From: Streptococcus sp. 1643
GTDB lineage: Bacteria; Bacillota; Bacilli; Lactobacillales; Streptococcaceae
Reading direction: 5' to 3'
DNA length: 64,000 bases
Assembly (NCBI RefSeq): GCF_006228325.1
Contig: NZ_CP040231.1
Coordinates: 1,251,001-1,315,000, forward strand
Position numbers and translations under genes: made by a program. Shown here in pieces: positions 47,172-57,046 of the stretch. The stretch's first letter is position 1, and each line of letters opens with the position of its first letter. Under the pieces are notes generated by a model. It searched no databases. It worked only from the letters and a program-made list of their open reading frames with translations, and was not told the DNA's origin.

Positions 47172-48017
47172 ATGACTTGGAAGATTGTAGCTGACTCTGG
47201 TTGTGATTATCGTCAACTAGCAACTCCTGCTATTGATACTGAATTTGTGAGTGTTCCTTTAACCATTCAAGTAGCTGATCAGGTCTTTATCGATGATGCC
47301 AATCTTGACATTGACCACATGATGGAAACCATGTATGCGACTTCTGAGGCTTCAAAATCAGCCTGTCCTAGCCCTGATGATTACCTGCGTGCATTTGAAG
47401 GTGCTAAGCATATCTTTGTCGTTACCATCACTGGAACTCTTTCAGGTAGTCATAATAGTGCACAGCTCGCTAAGAATATCTATCTTGAAGAACACCCTGA
47501 CACTCAGATTCATGTGATCGATACATTGTCTGCAGGTGGTGAGGTTGACTTGATTGTCGAGAAAATCAATAGCTTGATTGATCAAGGACTTTCTTATGAG
47601 GAAATTGTTGAAGCTATTACAGCCTACCAAGAAAAAACGAAGTTGCTTTTTGTCCTTGCTAAGGTCGATAACTTGGTAAAAAATGGCCGTTTGAGTAAGC
47701 TTATCGGTACAGTCGTTGGCCTCCTCAACATCCGTATGGTTGGGGAAGCAAGTGAAACTGGAACCTTAGAACTACTCCAAAAAGCGCGTGGACCCAAAAA
47801 ATCCCTTCAAGCAGCCTATGAAGAACTCATCAAGGCTGGCTACGCTGGTGGCCGTATCGTCATGGCTCATCGCAGCAATGATAAATTCTGTCAGCAATTG
47901 TCAGAACGCTTGCTGGAAACCTTCCCGCAAGCGGATATCAAAATCATCCCTACGTCTGGTCTCTGCAGTTTCTATGCAGAAGATGGCGGTTTGTTGATGG
48001 GATATGAAATTAACTAA
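47172..48017 (+). CDS. DegV family fatty-acid-binding protein (FakB type)
   Basis: 281 residues of the DegV fold: IVADSGCDY at the N-terminus, ITGTLSGSHNSAQLA for the fatty-acid carboxylate-binding loop, and RIVMAHRSND. Such proteins present exogenous fatty acids to the kinase FakA for phosphorylation. Its place beside upp/clpP and a TetR gene fits pneumococcal fakB1, but the paralogue cannot be assigned by eye alone. GGAG precedes the ATG. Confidence 0.85.
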   Translation: MTWKIVADSGCDYRQLATPAIDTEFVSVPLTIQVADQVFIDDANLDIDHMMETMYATSEASKSACPSPDDYLRAFEGAKHIFVVTITGTLSGSHNSAQLAKNIYLEEHPDTQIHVIDTLSAGGEVDLIVEKINSLIDQGLSYEEIVEAITAYQEKTKLLFVLAKVDNLVKNGRLSKLIGTVVGLLNIRMVGEASETGTLELLQKARGPKKSLQAAYEELIKAGYAGGRIVMAHRSNDKFCQQLSERLLETFPQADIKIIPTSGLCSFYAEDGGLLMGYEIN

Positions 48018-48026
48018 GATTATTAG

Positions 48027-49250
<1,224 letters not shown>

Positions 49251-49269
49251 AAATCAAAGGTTATAAAGA

Positions 49270-49725
49270 ATGAATAGAAGAGAAACAGTCGAATTTGTCA
49301 ATATGTGTATGATTCAAAATGGAGACAAGGTCCTGGTCCAAGACCGAGTTAGTCCCGACTGGCCTGGCATTACTTTTCCTGGTGGTCATGTTGAACGTGG
49401 CGAATCCTTTGTCGATGCTGTCATTCGTGAAGTGAAAGAAGAAACTGGTCTGACCATTTCCAAACCCCAACTCTGTGGTATCAAAAACTGGTACGATGAC
49501 AAGGATTATCGTTATGTCGTCCTTTTTTACAAGACAGAACACTTTACTGGTGAACTCCAGTCTTCAGACGAAGGGAAGGTTTGGTGGGAGGATTTTGACA
49601 ATCTGTCTCATCTAAAACTTGCTACTAATGATATGTCTGATATGCTTCGTGTATTTTTAGAGGAGGATCTGAGTGAATTCTTCTACTATAAAGACGGCGA
49701 AGATTGGCTTTATGATTTGAAGTAA
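49270..49725 (+). CDS. NUDIX hydrolase, MutT-like
   Basis: 151 residues. Nudix box GGHVERGESFVDAVIREV followed by KEETGL. It resembles streptococcal 8-oxo-dGTP diphosphatase-type proteins, but the substrate is not certain. It starts 19 bp after the flavoprotein stop with AAAGG, so it is probably cotranscribed. Confidence 0.88.
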   Translation: MNRRETVEFVNMCMIQNGDKVLVQDRVSPDWPGITFPGGHVERGESFVDAVIREVKEETGLTISKPQLCGIKNWYDDKDYRYVVLFYKTEHFTGELQSSDEGKVWWEDFDNLSHLKLATNDMSDMLRVFLEEDLSEFFYYKDGEDWLYDLK

Positions 49726-49758
49726 AAAATAGGCTAGGAAATTCCTAGCCTATTTATT
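49724..49758. terminator. Bidirectional terminator
   Basis: AATAGGCTAGG / CCTAGCCTATT with a 5-base loop and T runs on both strands, between convergent NUDIX and MerR genes. Confidence 0.9.
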
Positions 49759-50494
49759 CTGCATTTGTCTGAACGTAAGCAGCAATGACATCTGATGTGT
49801 ACTTGGCTGTTCCAGGTCCAAATTTGTCAATGTTTTCCTTAAACTCTGGGTTGTAGACGTAGCCTTTGCCGATATGACCGAATACCTCAATAGAGCAGTC
49901 AAATCCATAAGTACGAATAGCTTGCAAGAGGTTGGCTGCTTCTTCTTGGTTTTCGACCGCTGTTGCAGTTAGTCCATTTTGAAGGTTTTGTGCCAAGGCT
50001 TGAAAAACTTGGTTGAAGGCGGCTGTGGCCTCTTCTTCGCGACCTTTTTGGCGTTCGAGAGCCTGATCCATGACTTCTTGTCCATACTTCTCTACCGCTT
50101 CTTGGTGGTATTTTTGATTGTCTTGATAGCTAAATCCAGTGAATTTTTCCTCAATCGTCATTTTTCTTTCTCCTTTTTGTTCTTGAATGGTTTTTTGCAA
50201 GGTGGAAATCAGGGTATCCAGATGTTGCCTTTCTCGAGTCAAATAGTCCAACTGTCTGGTCAAATGGGGCAATAAATCTGTCCTTTCTTCCTTTAATAGC
50301 TCTGCTATTTTTTCTAAAGAAAAGCCTAGATATTTGTAATAAAGAATGACCTGAAGTCGTTCCAAATCCTCTTGACTATAGGTTCGATAGCCGTTTTCCG
50401 ACTTTAAGGGAACCAAGAGCCCTATCTTATCGTAGTGATGCAGGGTCTTGACAGAAACACCTGAAAGCTGCGCAGCTTCTTTTATATGGTACAT
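49754..50494 (-). CDS. MerR family regulator with TipAS-type ligand domain
   Basis: 246 residues from ATG 50494 (MYHIKEAAQLSGVSVKTL), with AAGGAGG upstream; ten more codons are open upstream. N-terminal MerR helix-turn-helix and wing (LHHYDKIGLL, NGYRTYSQEDL), coiled-coil dimer helix (about 75-115), and a C-terminal TipAS-like domain that in TipA captures thiopeptide antibiotics. It probably senses a drug or peptide and activates a resistance gene; the target is unclear, the nearest candidate being the divergent transporter. Confidence 0.85.
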   Translation of the reverse strand: MYHIKEAAQLSGVSVKTLHHYDKIGLLVPLKSENGYRTYSQEDLERLQVILYYKYLGFSLEKIAELLKEERTDLLPHLTRQLDYLTRERQHLDTLISTLQKTIQEQKGERKMTIEEKFTGFSYQDNQKYHQEAVEKYGQEVMDQALERQKGREEEATAAFNQVFQALAQNLQNGLTATAVENQEEAANLLQAIRTYGFDCSIEVFGHIGKGYVYNPEFKENIDKFGPGTAKYTSDVIAAYVQTNAE

Positions 50495-50507
50495 GATTCC
50501 CTCCTTA

Positions 50508-50610
50508 TACTCAATGAAAATCAAAGAGCAAACTAGGAAGCTAGCCGCAAGCTGTACTTGAGTACGGTAAGGCGACGCTGACGTGGTTTGAATTTGATTT
50601 TCGAAGAGTA
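50508..50610. repeat. BOX element (boxA-boxC type)
   Basis: About 103 bp starting TACTCAATGAAAATCAAAGA and ending TTTTCGAAGAGTA, with GCTAGCCGCAAGCTG and AAGGCGACGCTGACGTGG inside. This is a boxA joined to boxC with no boxB. BOX elements are dispersed repeats of the S. pneumoniae/mitis group. It lies directly upstream of the MerR start. Confidence 0.9.
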
Positions 50611-50712
50611 TTACATTGATAGTATAACCCCTCCCCTTAGGTCAGAGTCAAGCGTTTTTGCGAAAAATTTTTAACTTTTTGAGAAAGGTGTGAAAACTTG
50701 AAAATGGTTTTC

Positions 50713-50741
50713 TTGACAGACCTTTGAAAACATGATAGGAT
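50713..50741 (+). promoter_or_regulatory. Promoter of the sodium-dependent transporter gene
   Basis: TTGACA (50713-50718), 17 bp, extended -10 TGATAGGAT (50733-50741); the leader to the ATG is about 105 nt. Confidence 0.8.
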
Positions 50742-50789
50742 AGTCAAGTCTATCAATCAAACAGAAGGCTCATGAAGAGCCATTGAGAG

Positions 50790-50827
50790 AAGGCTATTTG
50801 ACAACTCAAGTAGCCTTTTCTTATTTT
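50790..50827 (+). promoter_or_regulatory. Transcription attenuator in the transporter leader
   Basis: Twelve-pair hairpin AAGGCTATTTGA-CAAC-TCAAGTAGCCTT followed by TTCTTATTTT, between the promoter and the ribosome-binding site. An earlier small hairpin GGCTC-ATGAA-GAGCC (50768-50782) starts with the same AAGGCT and could pair with the 3' arm as an alternative fold. Confidence 0.7.
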
Positions 50828-50852
50828 AAAAAAGGAGATCGGAGTTTCAACT

Positions 50853-52193
50853 ATGTCAGAAAAATCACAATGGGGTTCAAAACTAGGCTTTATTCTAGCA
50901 TCTGCTGGTTCAGCCATCGGACTTGGTGCCGTTTGGAAATTTCCCTATATGACTGCTGCAAATGGCGGTGGAGGCTTTTTACTGGTCTTTCTCATTTCCA
51001 CTATTTTAATCGGTTTCCCTCTCCTGCTGGCTGAATTTGCCCTTGGTCGTAGTGCTGGCGTTTCCGCTATCAAAACCTTTGGAAAACTGGGCAACAATAA
51101 CAAGTACAACTTTATCGGTTGGATTGGTGCCTTTGCCCTCTTTATCCTTCTCTCCTTTTACAGTGTTATCGGAGGATGGATTCTAGTATATCTGGGTATT
51201 GAGTTTGGGAAATTATTCCAGCTTGGTGGAACGGGTGATTATGCTCAGTTATTTACTTCAATCATTTCAAATCCAGCCATTGCCCTAGGAGCTCAAGCAG
51301 CCTTTATCTTATTGAATATCTTTATTGTATCACGTGGGGTTCAAAAAGGGATCGAAAGAGCTTCGAAAGTCATGATGCCCCTGCTCTTTATCATCTTTGT
51401 CGTGATCATTGGGCGCTCTCTCAGCTTGCCAAATGCTATGGAAGGCGTTCTCTACTTCCTCAAACCAGACTTCTCAAAACTGACCAGCGCTGGTCTCCTC
51501 TATGCTCTGGGACAATCTTTCTTTGCCCTCTCACTAGGGGTTACAGCCATGCTGACCTATGCTTCCTACTTGGACAAGAAAACCAATCTGGTCCAGTCAG
51601 GGATTTCCATCGTAGCCATGAACATCTCGGTTTCCATCATGGCGGGACTAGCCATTTTCCCAGCCATGTCAGCTTTCAATATCCAGTCGGAAGGGGGACC
51701 AAGCCTGCTCTTTATCGTCTTGCCTCAACTCTTTGACAAGATGCCTTTTGGAACCATTTTCTACATCCTTTTCCTCTTGCTTTTCCTCTTTGCGACGGTC
51801 ACTTCCTCTGTCGTTATGCTGGAAATCAATGTGGGCAATATCACCAATCAGGACAATCGCAAGCGTGCTAAATGGAGTGCTATTTTAGGAATCTTGACCT
51901 TTGTCTTTGGAATTCCTTCAGCTCTATCCTATGGGGTCATGGCGGATGTTCACATCTTTGGTAAGACCTTCTTTGATGCTATGGATTTCTTGGTTTCCAA
52001 TCTCCTCATGCCATTTGGAGCTCTCTGCCTGTCACTTTTTACAGGCTACATCTTTAAGAAGGCTCATGCTAAGGAGGAACTCCATCTTGATGAAAGAGCA
52101 TGGAAACAAGGACTTTTCCAAGTCTGGCTTTTCCTCCTTCGTTTCATCATTCCTATTATCATCATTGTGGTTTTTATCACCCAATTTATGTAA
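50853..52193 (+). CDS. Sodium-dependent transporter, NSS (SNF) family
   Basis: 446 residues with about 11 membrane segments. TM1 reads GSAIGLGAVWKFPYMTAANG, the LeuT-type sodium and substrate site. Bacterial members carry amino acids with Na+. AAAGGAG precedes the ATG. Its leader contains an attenuator, so expression is conditional; the ligand is unknown. Confidence 0.9.
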   Translation: MSEKSQWGSKLGFILASAGSAIGLGAVWKFPYMTAANGGGGFLLVFLISTILIGFPLLLAEFALGRSAGVSAIKTFGKLGNNNKYNFIGWIGAFALFILLSFYSVIGGWILVYLGIEFGKLFQLGGTGDYAQLFTSIISNPAIALGAQAAFILLNIFIVSRGVQKGIERASKVMMPLLFIIFVVIIGRSLSLPNAMEGVLYFLKPDFSKLTSAGLLYALGQSFFALSLGVTAMLTYASYLDKKTNLVQSGISIVAMNISVSIMAGLAIFPAMSAFNIQSEGGPSLLFIVLPQLFDKMPFGTIFYILFLLLFLFATVTSSVVMLEINVGNITNQDNRKRAKWSAILGILTFVFGIPSALSYGVMADVHIFGKTFFDAMDFLVSNLLMPFGALCLSLFTGYIFKKAHAKEELHLDERAWKQGLFQVWLFLLRFIIPIIIIVVFITQFM

Positions 52194-52197
52194 TCAA

Positions 52198-52236
52198 AAA
52201 GGACTTGAGTAGTAAACTCAGGCCCTTTCTTTTTTT
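52198..52236 (+). terminator. Terminator after the sodium-dependent transporter
   Basis: AAAGGACTTGAGT-loop-ACTCAGGCCCTTT (with G-U pairs) followed by CTTTTTTT. Confidence 0.8.
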
Positions 52237-53179
52237 ATGGATGGCTAACAATCAATTCCAAACCTTGCCCTTCCAAGATCCAAGCTTCAACATCACTTGG
52301 TAGAATATAGTGGTTGCCTTTTTGGATTGGATAATTTTTTCCGTCAACAGTGAGTTGACCCTGACCAGCCAAGACACTAAATAAGCTGTAGTCAACTGTC
52401 TTTTCGAAGTCAACTTTGCCAGTGATTTCCCACTTGTAAACTGCGAAGAAATCATTGGATACAAGGAGAGTGGAACGTAGATCATCTGCTTTGATAGTTA
52501 CAGGACGGCTATTAGCAGGCTCACCAATATTTAGAACATCGATGGATTTTTCAAGGTGAAGTTCACGCAAGTTGCCCTTGTCGTCCTTGCGGTCAAAGTC
52601 ATAGACACGGTAGGTGGTATCGCTAGACTGCTGGGTTTCAAGAATCAAGATACCTGCGCCGATAGCGTGCATAGTTCCACTTGGTACATAGAAGAAATCT
52701 CCAGCCTTAACTGGCACTTTTGTTAGCAAGGCATCCCAGTTCTTGTCCTCAATTTGCTGACGGAGTTCTTCTTTTGATTTGGCATTATGGCCATAGATAA
52801 TCTCTGAACCTTCCTCCGCAGCGATAATGTACCAGCACTCGGTTTTTCCAAGCTCGCCTTCGTGTTCTAGTCCATAAGCATCGTCTGGGTGCACTTGGAC
52901 ACTGAGCCAGTCGTTGGCATCGAGGATTTTTGTCAATAGTGGAAACACAGGTTCTGGACGGTTACCAAACAATTCACGGTGTTCCGCATACAAAGTAGCG
53001 AGGTCTGTTCCCTCAAAACGCCCATTAGCGACCTTAGAAACTCCATTTGGGTGAGCAGAGATAGCCCAGTATTCCCCGATTTTTTCACTTGGAATGTCGT
53101 AACCAAACTCATCACGTAGCTTGGTACCACCCCAGATTTTTTCTTGCATAACTGATTGTAAAAATAATGGTTCTGACAT
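52235..53179 (-). CDS. manA: Mannose-6-phosphate isomerase, class I
   Basis: 314 residues from ATG 53179 (MSEPLFLQSVMQEKIWGG) with AGGAGATCGAC upstream; an in-frame 57-codon extension runs through the promoter and is not coding. Type I PMI motifs: VQVHPDDAYGLEHEGELGKTE (Zn ligands) and GTMHAIGAGILILETQQSSD. Interconverts mannose-6-P and fructose-6-P. A TATAAT lies about 35 bp before the ATG. Confidence 0.93.
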   Translation of the reverse strand: MSEPLFLQSVMQEKIWGGTKLRDEFGYDIPSEKIGEYWAISAHPNGVSKVANGRFEGTDLATLYAEHRELFGNRPEPVFPLLTKILDANDWLSVQVHPDDAYGLEHEGELGKTECWYIIAAEEGSEIIYGHNAKSKEELRQQIEDKNWDALLTKVPVKAGDFFYVPSGTMHAIGAGILILETQQSSDTTYRVYDFDRKDDKGNLRELHLEKSIDVLNIGEPANSRPVTIKADDLRSTLLVSNDFFAVYKWEITGKVDFEKTVDYSLFSVLAGQGQLTVDGKNYPIQKGNHYILPSDVEAWILEGQGLELIVSHP

Positions 53180-53217
53180 GTCGATCTCCTGTCTGATTTT
53201 TCTCCCCTCATTATAGC

Positions 53218-53247
53218 AAAAAAAGAGTTCGAATTGAACTCTTTTTC
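53218..53247. terminator. Hairpin upstream of manA
   Basis: AAAGAGTTC / GAACTCTTT with 5-base loop and T run on the minus strand; insulates manA from upstream transcription. Between this and 53405 I see no recognisable feature. Confidence 0.75.
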
Positions 53248-53408
53248 CTATCTTATAAAGTAGGGAGAAGATTTTGTAAAAATAGTAACGAAACAATCTT
53301 ATACTTGATGGAGGAACCCCTAAAGCAGCACTCAGAAAGCTCGCTGTCAACGGCTATTCTCCTCAGCTCTCATTAAACTTCCTTTACTTGAGAATCTATT
53401 TTTATGTA

Positions 53409-53437
53409 CAAAAAAGACTGAAACCAGTCTTCTTTTT
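53409..53437 (-). terminator. SemiSWEET gene terminator
   Basis: AAAGACTG-AAAC-CAGTCTT with T runs, directly at the stop codon. Confidence 0.85.
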
Positions 53438-53696
53438 AAATCAATGCCGTAATAGCCGTTACTAGACCAAAAACGATACCCGGTGCATTGGCAGCTGCAA
53501 GTGGAATATCTCTTTCCTTTTTGAAAAGACCGTAGTAAACCCAAAGACTACAGTTGATGGCTGCGACCAAGGGTTGGATGAAGTTTCCTTTTTGACCAGC
53601 CAGGTTGTTCATGATTTGTGGGAAGTAAGAGACATACATCATAACGGACATAAAGGTCGCTACCCAACCCAAAATTTTCATTTGTTTTTCAGACAT
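53436..53696 (-). CDS. SemiSWEET family sugar transporter
   Basis: 86 residues from ATG 53696 (MSEKQMKILGWVATFMSVM); GAGG lies upstream, and an ATG six codons earlier has no ribosome-binding site. Three membrane helices with the PQ motif YFPQI in the first. SemiSWEETs dimerise and let sugars pass by facilitated transport. The neighbour manA fits a link with sugar use, but the substrate is unknown. Confidence 0.88.
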   Translation of the reverse strand: MSEKQMKILGWVATFMSVMMYVSYFPQIMNNLAGQKGNFIQPLVAAINCSLWVYYGLFKKERDIPLAAANAPGIVFGLVTAITALI

Positions 53697-53821
53697 TTCC
53701 AGAACCTCTTTCATTTTTTATGAATCATATTTTATAATCTTTTTTCAAAATAATCAAGACTTTGAAGCTTTTGTTATGAAGATGTAAACTATCACAATCT
53801 TGTGATAAGAAAGAGAAAACA

Positions 53822-53849
53822 GAAAAAGACCGGATTGCTCCGATCTTTT
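53822..53849 (-). terminator. Terminator, copy 1 of 3
   Basis: Minus-strand AAAGATCGGA-GCAA-TCCGGTCTTTTT; the same hairpin recurs at 57072 and 57525. Confidence 0.85.
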
Positions 53850-53989
53850 AACAATTCACATTCTCAATTTCTGTTTTAAAAATAGCTAAGGTTAACGTCA
53901 AATGACTACGCGCCCTATTTCATACGATAAAAATCAATCACTAAACTAGCTGGACCTTTTACAAGCAAGGATTCTGTCCCCCAATCAGG
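53822..53989. repeat. Direct repeat copy 1 (VOC gene end)
   Basis: Matches 57072-57238. The first ~125 bp (terminator, spacer and last codons) differ at about three positions; the part inside the coding region is much more diverged. The two copies bracket the immunity-type ABC module. Confidence 0.85.
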
Positions 53990-54020
53990 TTGAACATTAA
54001 AACTATCATACAGTCATTCA
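53915..54020 (-). pseudogene. 3' remnant of a VOC-family gene
   Basis: In frame with the TAG at 53917-53915 the translation ends PDWGTESLLVKGP then ASLVIDFYRMK, almost the same as the end of the complete VOC gene at 57164-57511. No start and no upstream homology beyond about 54000, so a fragment. Confidence 0.75.
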
Positions 54021-54035
54021 TAAAAACAGTATCTT

Positions 54036-54227
54036 TTAATCCTTTTCTTCACGAACATAATTGTAGATAGTAATACATACAGATAAAAAACTAAAAAGAC
54101 AGATCATCTGTATGATGATTTTTACAGGTTGACGAAGTAAACCAAACTGAGTTAGGATAACAAAAAGAGAGGAGCCCGCTATCATTACCTGAAAAAAGAT
54201 AAGCGTCAAACTAAATCGATTTTTCAT
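54036..54227 (-). CDS. Small two-helix membrane protein of the immunity-type ABC module
   Basis: 63 residues, two hydrophobic segments (about 7-26 and 33-55) and a charged tail VREEKD. It overlaps the ATPase stop by 4 bp (ATGA), so translation is coupled. No family recognised; presumably an accessory subunit or part of the immunity function. Confidence 0.65.
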   Translation of the reverse strand: MKNRFSLTLIFFQVMIAGSSLFVILTQFGLLRQPVKIIIQMICLFSFLSVCITIYNYVREEKD

Positions 54228-54859
54228 TTCTGCTCCTTTCTTACCACTATCACTTCATCTAAACGCTCATAAACGCTTTTATCATGAGTTGCAATGATAA
54301 TAATACGTTTTTCATTTTGTAACCCAAGAATCAAATCAATAATCTCTCGGCTATTTTTTTCATCCAACGAAGCCGTAGGTTCATCCGCAAGTACAATTGG
54401 AGAATCCTTTAGCATGACTTTAGCTATGGCAACACGTTGGGCTTCCCCACCAGATAGAGAATAAATTTTCCGATTCAAATCAAGCTGGAGATGAACCTTT
54501 TTTAATGCTTCACACATTTGTTCCTCTTTATCTTTTCTGGAAAGTTTCTTGCCAATAAAAGCCAACTCCAAATTATCTTTAATACTCCTGTTTTCAATTA
54601 ATCCATAATTTTGAAAAAGATAGCTAACAAAATCTTTAAAATAAGTTTTTTCCTTTATCTTTCTAAGGTCAATGCCATTTATTTCTACTGTACCATTTTG
54701 AGCTGTTTCTAGCTTTCCAATGATATTTAACAAAGTTGTCTTACCAGCACCTGATTCTCCTATCAAGGCATAAGATTTCCCTTCACAAAACTGATAAGAA
54801 TAATCACGAAGAACAACATGTCCATCAAATGTCTTTTGAATATCTCTTAACTCAATCAT
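54224..54859 (-). CDS. ABC transporter ATPase of bacteriocin-immunity type
   Basis: 211 residues. Walker A GESGAGKTT, Q-loop FQNYGLIENRSI, signature LSGGEAQRVAIAKVM, Walker B IVLADEPTASLDE, H-loop ATHDKSVY. Typical of MacB/BceA-like ATPases that drive large membrane partners in antimicrobial peptide immunity or export. One base separates it from the large membrane gene, ribosome-binding site GAGGG. Confidence 0.88.
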   Translation of the reverse strand: MIELRDIQKTFDGHVVLRDYSYQFCEGKSYALIGESGAGKTTLLNIIGKLETAQNGTVEINGIDLRKIKEKTYFKDFVSYLFQNYGLIENRSIKDNLELAFIGKKLSRKDKEEQMCEALKKVHLQLDLNRKIYSLSGGEAQRVAIAKVMLKDSPIVLADEPTASLDEKNSREIIDLILGLQNEKRIIIIATHDKSVYERLDEVIVVRKEQK

Positions 54860-54860
54860 A

Positions 54861-56858
54861 TTACCCTCCTTTCAGATACAAGATACTACTTGTTTGGTGT
54901 TGTCTTAATTGAAAGAAAAAGAGTGCAAGAAAACCAACAGCCATAAAAATAGGAAATAACGTAACCAAGATTGGGAGATGTAAGAAAGTAGCCAAACCTG
55001 CTAATAAAAAGTAACCACACATCAAGGTAAGCAAGTAAAAATGATGAATCACAATAAGAGATTTTCCTGCTAAACGTTCAATAAAATAAGTCTTACGCCC
55101 TTGATAAAAATAAAGTGTATTTAACAAAATCATCAACAAGATGGAAGTAGCTAGACTAATGCACGACGCAATCAAGAGTAACAATCTTTCCACTGTCACC
55201 TGTTGGATTTTTGACTCAAAAGAATAAAGACCATTAGTAAAGCTTCCGATATGTGCTGTCATTTTATACTGTTTTATAATTTCCCTGACTTGCTCAGGAT
55301 GGTCAAAAACATAGTTTGATATATCAAACCCTGCAACTTCTTGTCTTTCATAAGCAGATCCATACACGATAATAATCGGATCGTGAACAAAACTATCTCG
55401 ATTAACTAAGTAATGTACAGAAGTAAAAATCGGATAGATAAAGAGGTTTTCTCCTCCCTCATAAGTCGCAACTTCCACTCTTTCATCCGGATGATTTTTC
55501 CTAATTGGTGCATTATCGGGTGCAAATCCCTTTTGAACAAACCGAGACCAAACCTTTTTCAAATCCTCAATCTTATTTTCCTTACTCTTTGGAATTAAAA
55601 TCAAACGATCAAAGTCTCCCATTTGTTCAAAGAAAGCTTGTCCTTCTGTGTTTAGTTGAAGACCACTTTGCTTAATGAACTTTCGATTAACTTTTAGTTG
55701 ATTTGAAATATTTTCAGAAGTTGGATAATCAGAGTTTTTCTGAGAATTACTAGACATAGCAATATAATCTAAAGTAGTTCCAATGTATAGTGGCTCAGTT
55801 TTTGAGACTAAGTCACCGTAAAATGCCTGTACTCTTTCTTTATCAACTTTCTCCTCTCCTGTATCAAGACCATGAGTCGCAAAATAGCTAGGATATTGTG
55901 TCCACGCTTGCTTCCCTTCTTCCAAAGTTCTCACTTTTCTAGTCATATCCACCACCCCATAAATGCTGTACATAACCGTTAGGAGTGAAAAAATCTGTGT
56001 TACAATAACCAAAACAAAAATCAAATGCAAGGGAGCTTTCCCCTTAAGGGATAGGTTCATCGGTTGTCTCTGTAAGATATGATAAAACAGATTGGAGGCA
56101 AAAAAGTTTAGAAAAAGTAGAATGACTAACCAAGCTAGTAAGGGAAATCCAATCAATTCTATAGCAAGTAATGTAGCATTTCTTTGTAAAATAAGTATAA
56201 GAATAGCTAGTACAAATACAATGCTAGCACTCCCTACTAAAAAAAGACTCTCTTTCCAAATTCCCCTAAGGGCAATCTGATACTTACCTAATCCTGATAT
56301 TCTCTTGATACTGACCGATCGAATATTAACAATATAGTCCGCAACCAGGAGTGTAAGAAAAGAAATTAGAAAAACAAAGGCTATCATGATAGCTTGTGGA
56401 TAGACTAAGAGAAATTTTAAGAGGGTGAGTCCAGAATTTGCTTCCACAGCATTCGCTTGATGTCCCTTTTCAATCAATCTGCCTGCCAAATCTTGAGCGC
56501 TTAGATTTCCTTTGACAATAATATAAAGAGTATTATATGAAGCATTTTGAATAAGTCCTTGGTTTTCTTGTAAGGGTAAATCTTTTGGTAGTTCTCCTCC
56601 AATAGGAATGTAAGTGTTTTCCACCTCACCTCTCTCATTTTCTTTAACATCTACTATTCTCCTCGCCAGAACAGTTCCAGTATCTTCTGCAATTTTCTGT
56701 AAATCTGTAGCAATGGAACTAGTCGAACTCACAACATCAACTTTCTGACTATAACCTCCCAACAATTCACTCTTATAGTGGTAAACAAAGAGAAGACCGA
56801 CAAGGGTTATCAAGATAAAGGAAGAACATGCTAATATTTTTTTTAATAAACCATACAT
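54861..56858 (-). CDS. Bacteriocin-associated integral membrane protein (DUF1430/TIGR01654)
   Basis: 665 residues. One N-terminal membrane segment (about 8-27), an extracytoplasmic stretch (to ~150), three or four helices (about 155-275), another large outside region (~300-550) and three C-terminal helices (~560-655). This FtsX-like layout is that of the family found with lactococcin 972-type bacteriocins, where it gives immunity or aids export together with the adjacent ATPase. No bacteriocin gene accompanies it here. GGAG before the ATG at 56858. Confidence 0.82.
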   Translation of the reverse strand: MYGLLKKILACSSFILITLVGLLFVYHYKSELLGGYSQKVDVVSSTSSIATDLQKIAEDTGTVLARRIVDVKENERGEVENTYIPIGGELPKDLPLQENQGLIQNASYNTLYIIVKGNLSAQDLAGRLIEKGHQANAVEANSGLTLLKFLLVYPQAIMIAFVFLISFLTLLVADYIVNIRSVSIKRISGLGKYQIALRGIWKESLFLVGSASIVFVLAILILILQRNATLLAIELIGFPLLAWLVILLFLNFFASNLFYHILQRQPMNLSLKGKAPLHLIFVLVIVTQIFSLLTVMYSIYGVVDMTRKVRTLEEGKQAWTQYPSYFATHGLDTGEEKVDKERVQAFYGDLVSKTEPLYIGTTLDYIAMSSNSQKNSDYPTSENISNQLKVNRKFIKQSGLQLNTEGQAFFEQMGDFDRLILIPKSKENKIEDLKKVWSRFVQKGFAPDNAPIRKNHPDERVEVATYEGGENLFIYPIFTSVHYLVNRDSFVHDPIIIVYGSAYERQEVAGFDISNYVFDHPEQVREIIKQYKMTAHIGSFTNGLYSFESKIQQVTVERLLLLIASCISLATSILLMILLNTLYFYQGRKTYFIERLAGKSLIVIHHFYLLTLMCGYFLLAGLATFLHLPILVTLFPIFMAVGFLALFFFQLRQHQTSSILYLKGG

Positions 56859-56875
56859 AGATGACTCCTTTTATA

Positions 56876-57046
56876 CGAAAAAAGAGGGGAAATCACCTCC
56901 CCTCCCTACTCACTAATCAATACCAATTAAGACTCTAATAAGATAAATGCTTTAAAAACGCATTATTTCCTCCTTCCTAATTTATTTAAAGCACTCACTC
57001 CACCTATATTTATGTTCATTATAGCGCAACAAGAAAGCGCTGTCAA
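56876..57046 (-). promoter_or_regulatory. Promoter and attenuator leader of the immunity-type ABC operon
   Basis: Consensus promoter TTGACA (57046-57041), 17 bp, TATAAT (57023-57018). The leader carries AAGGAGG and a three-codon ORF ATG CGT TTT TAA (56963-56952, M-R-F-stop). A 10-bp stem GTGCTTTAAA (56994-56985) / TTTAAAGCAT (56956-56947) encloses the ribosome-binding site and start. Then comes a terminator GAGGGGA-7 bases-TCCCCTC (56904-56884) with TTTTTT, and finally the GGAG of the membrane gene. Confidence 0.75.

Noticed and set aside
53180..53350. 57-codon N-terminal extension of ManA
   Set aside because: It runs through the -10 TATAAT and a terminator hairpin, while the ATG at 53179 has a strong SD and gives the normal PMI length.
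53250..53404. Possible IS or transposase remnant between manA and the SemiSWEET gene
   Set aside because: Short open frames exist, but I could not match them to any transposase, and there are no inverted repeats.
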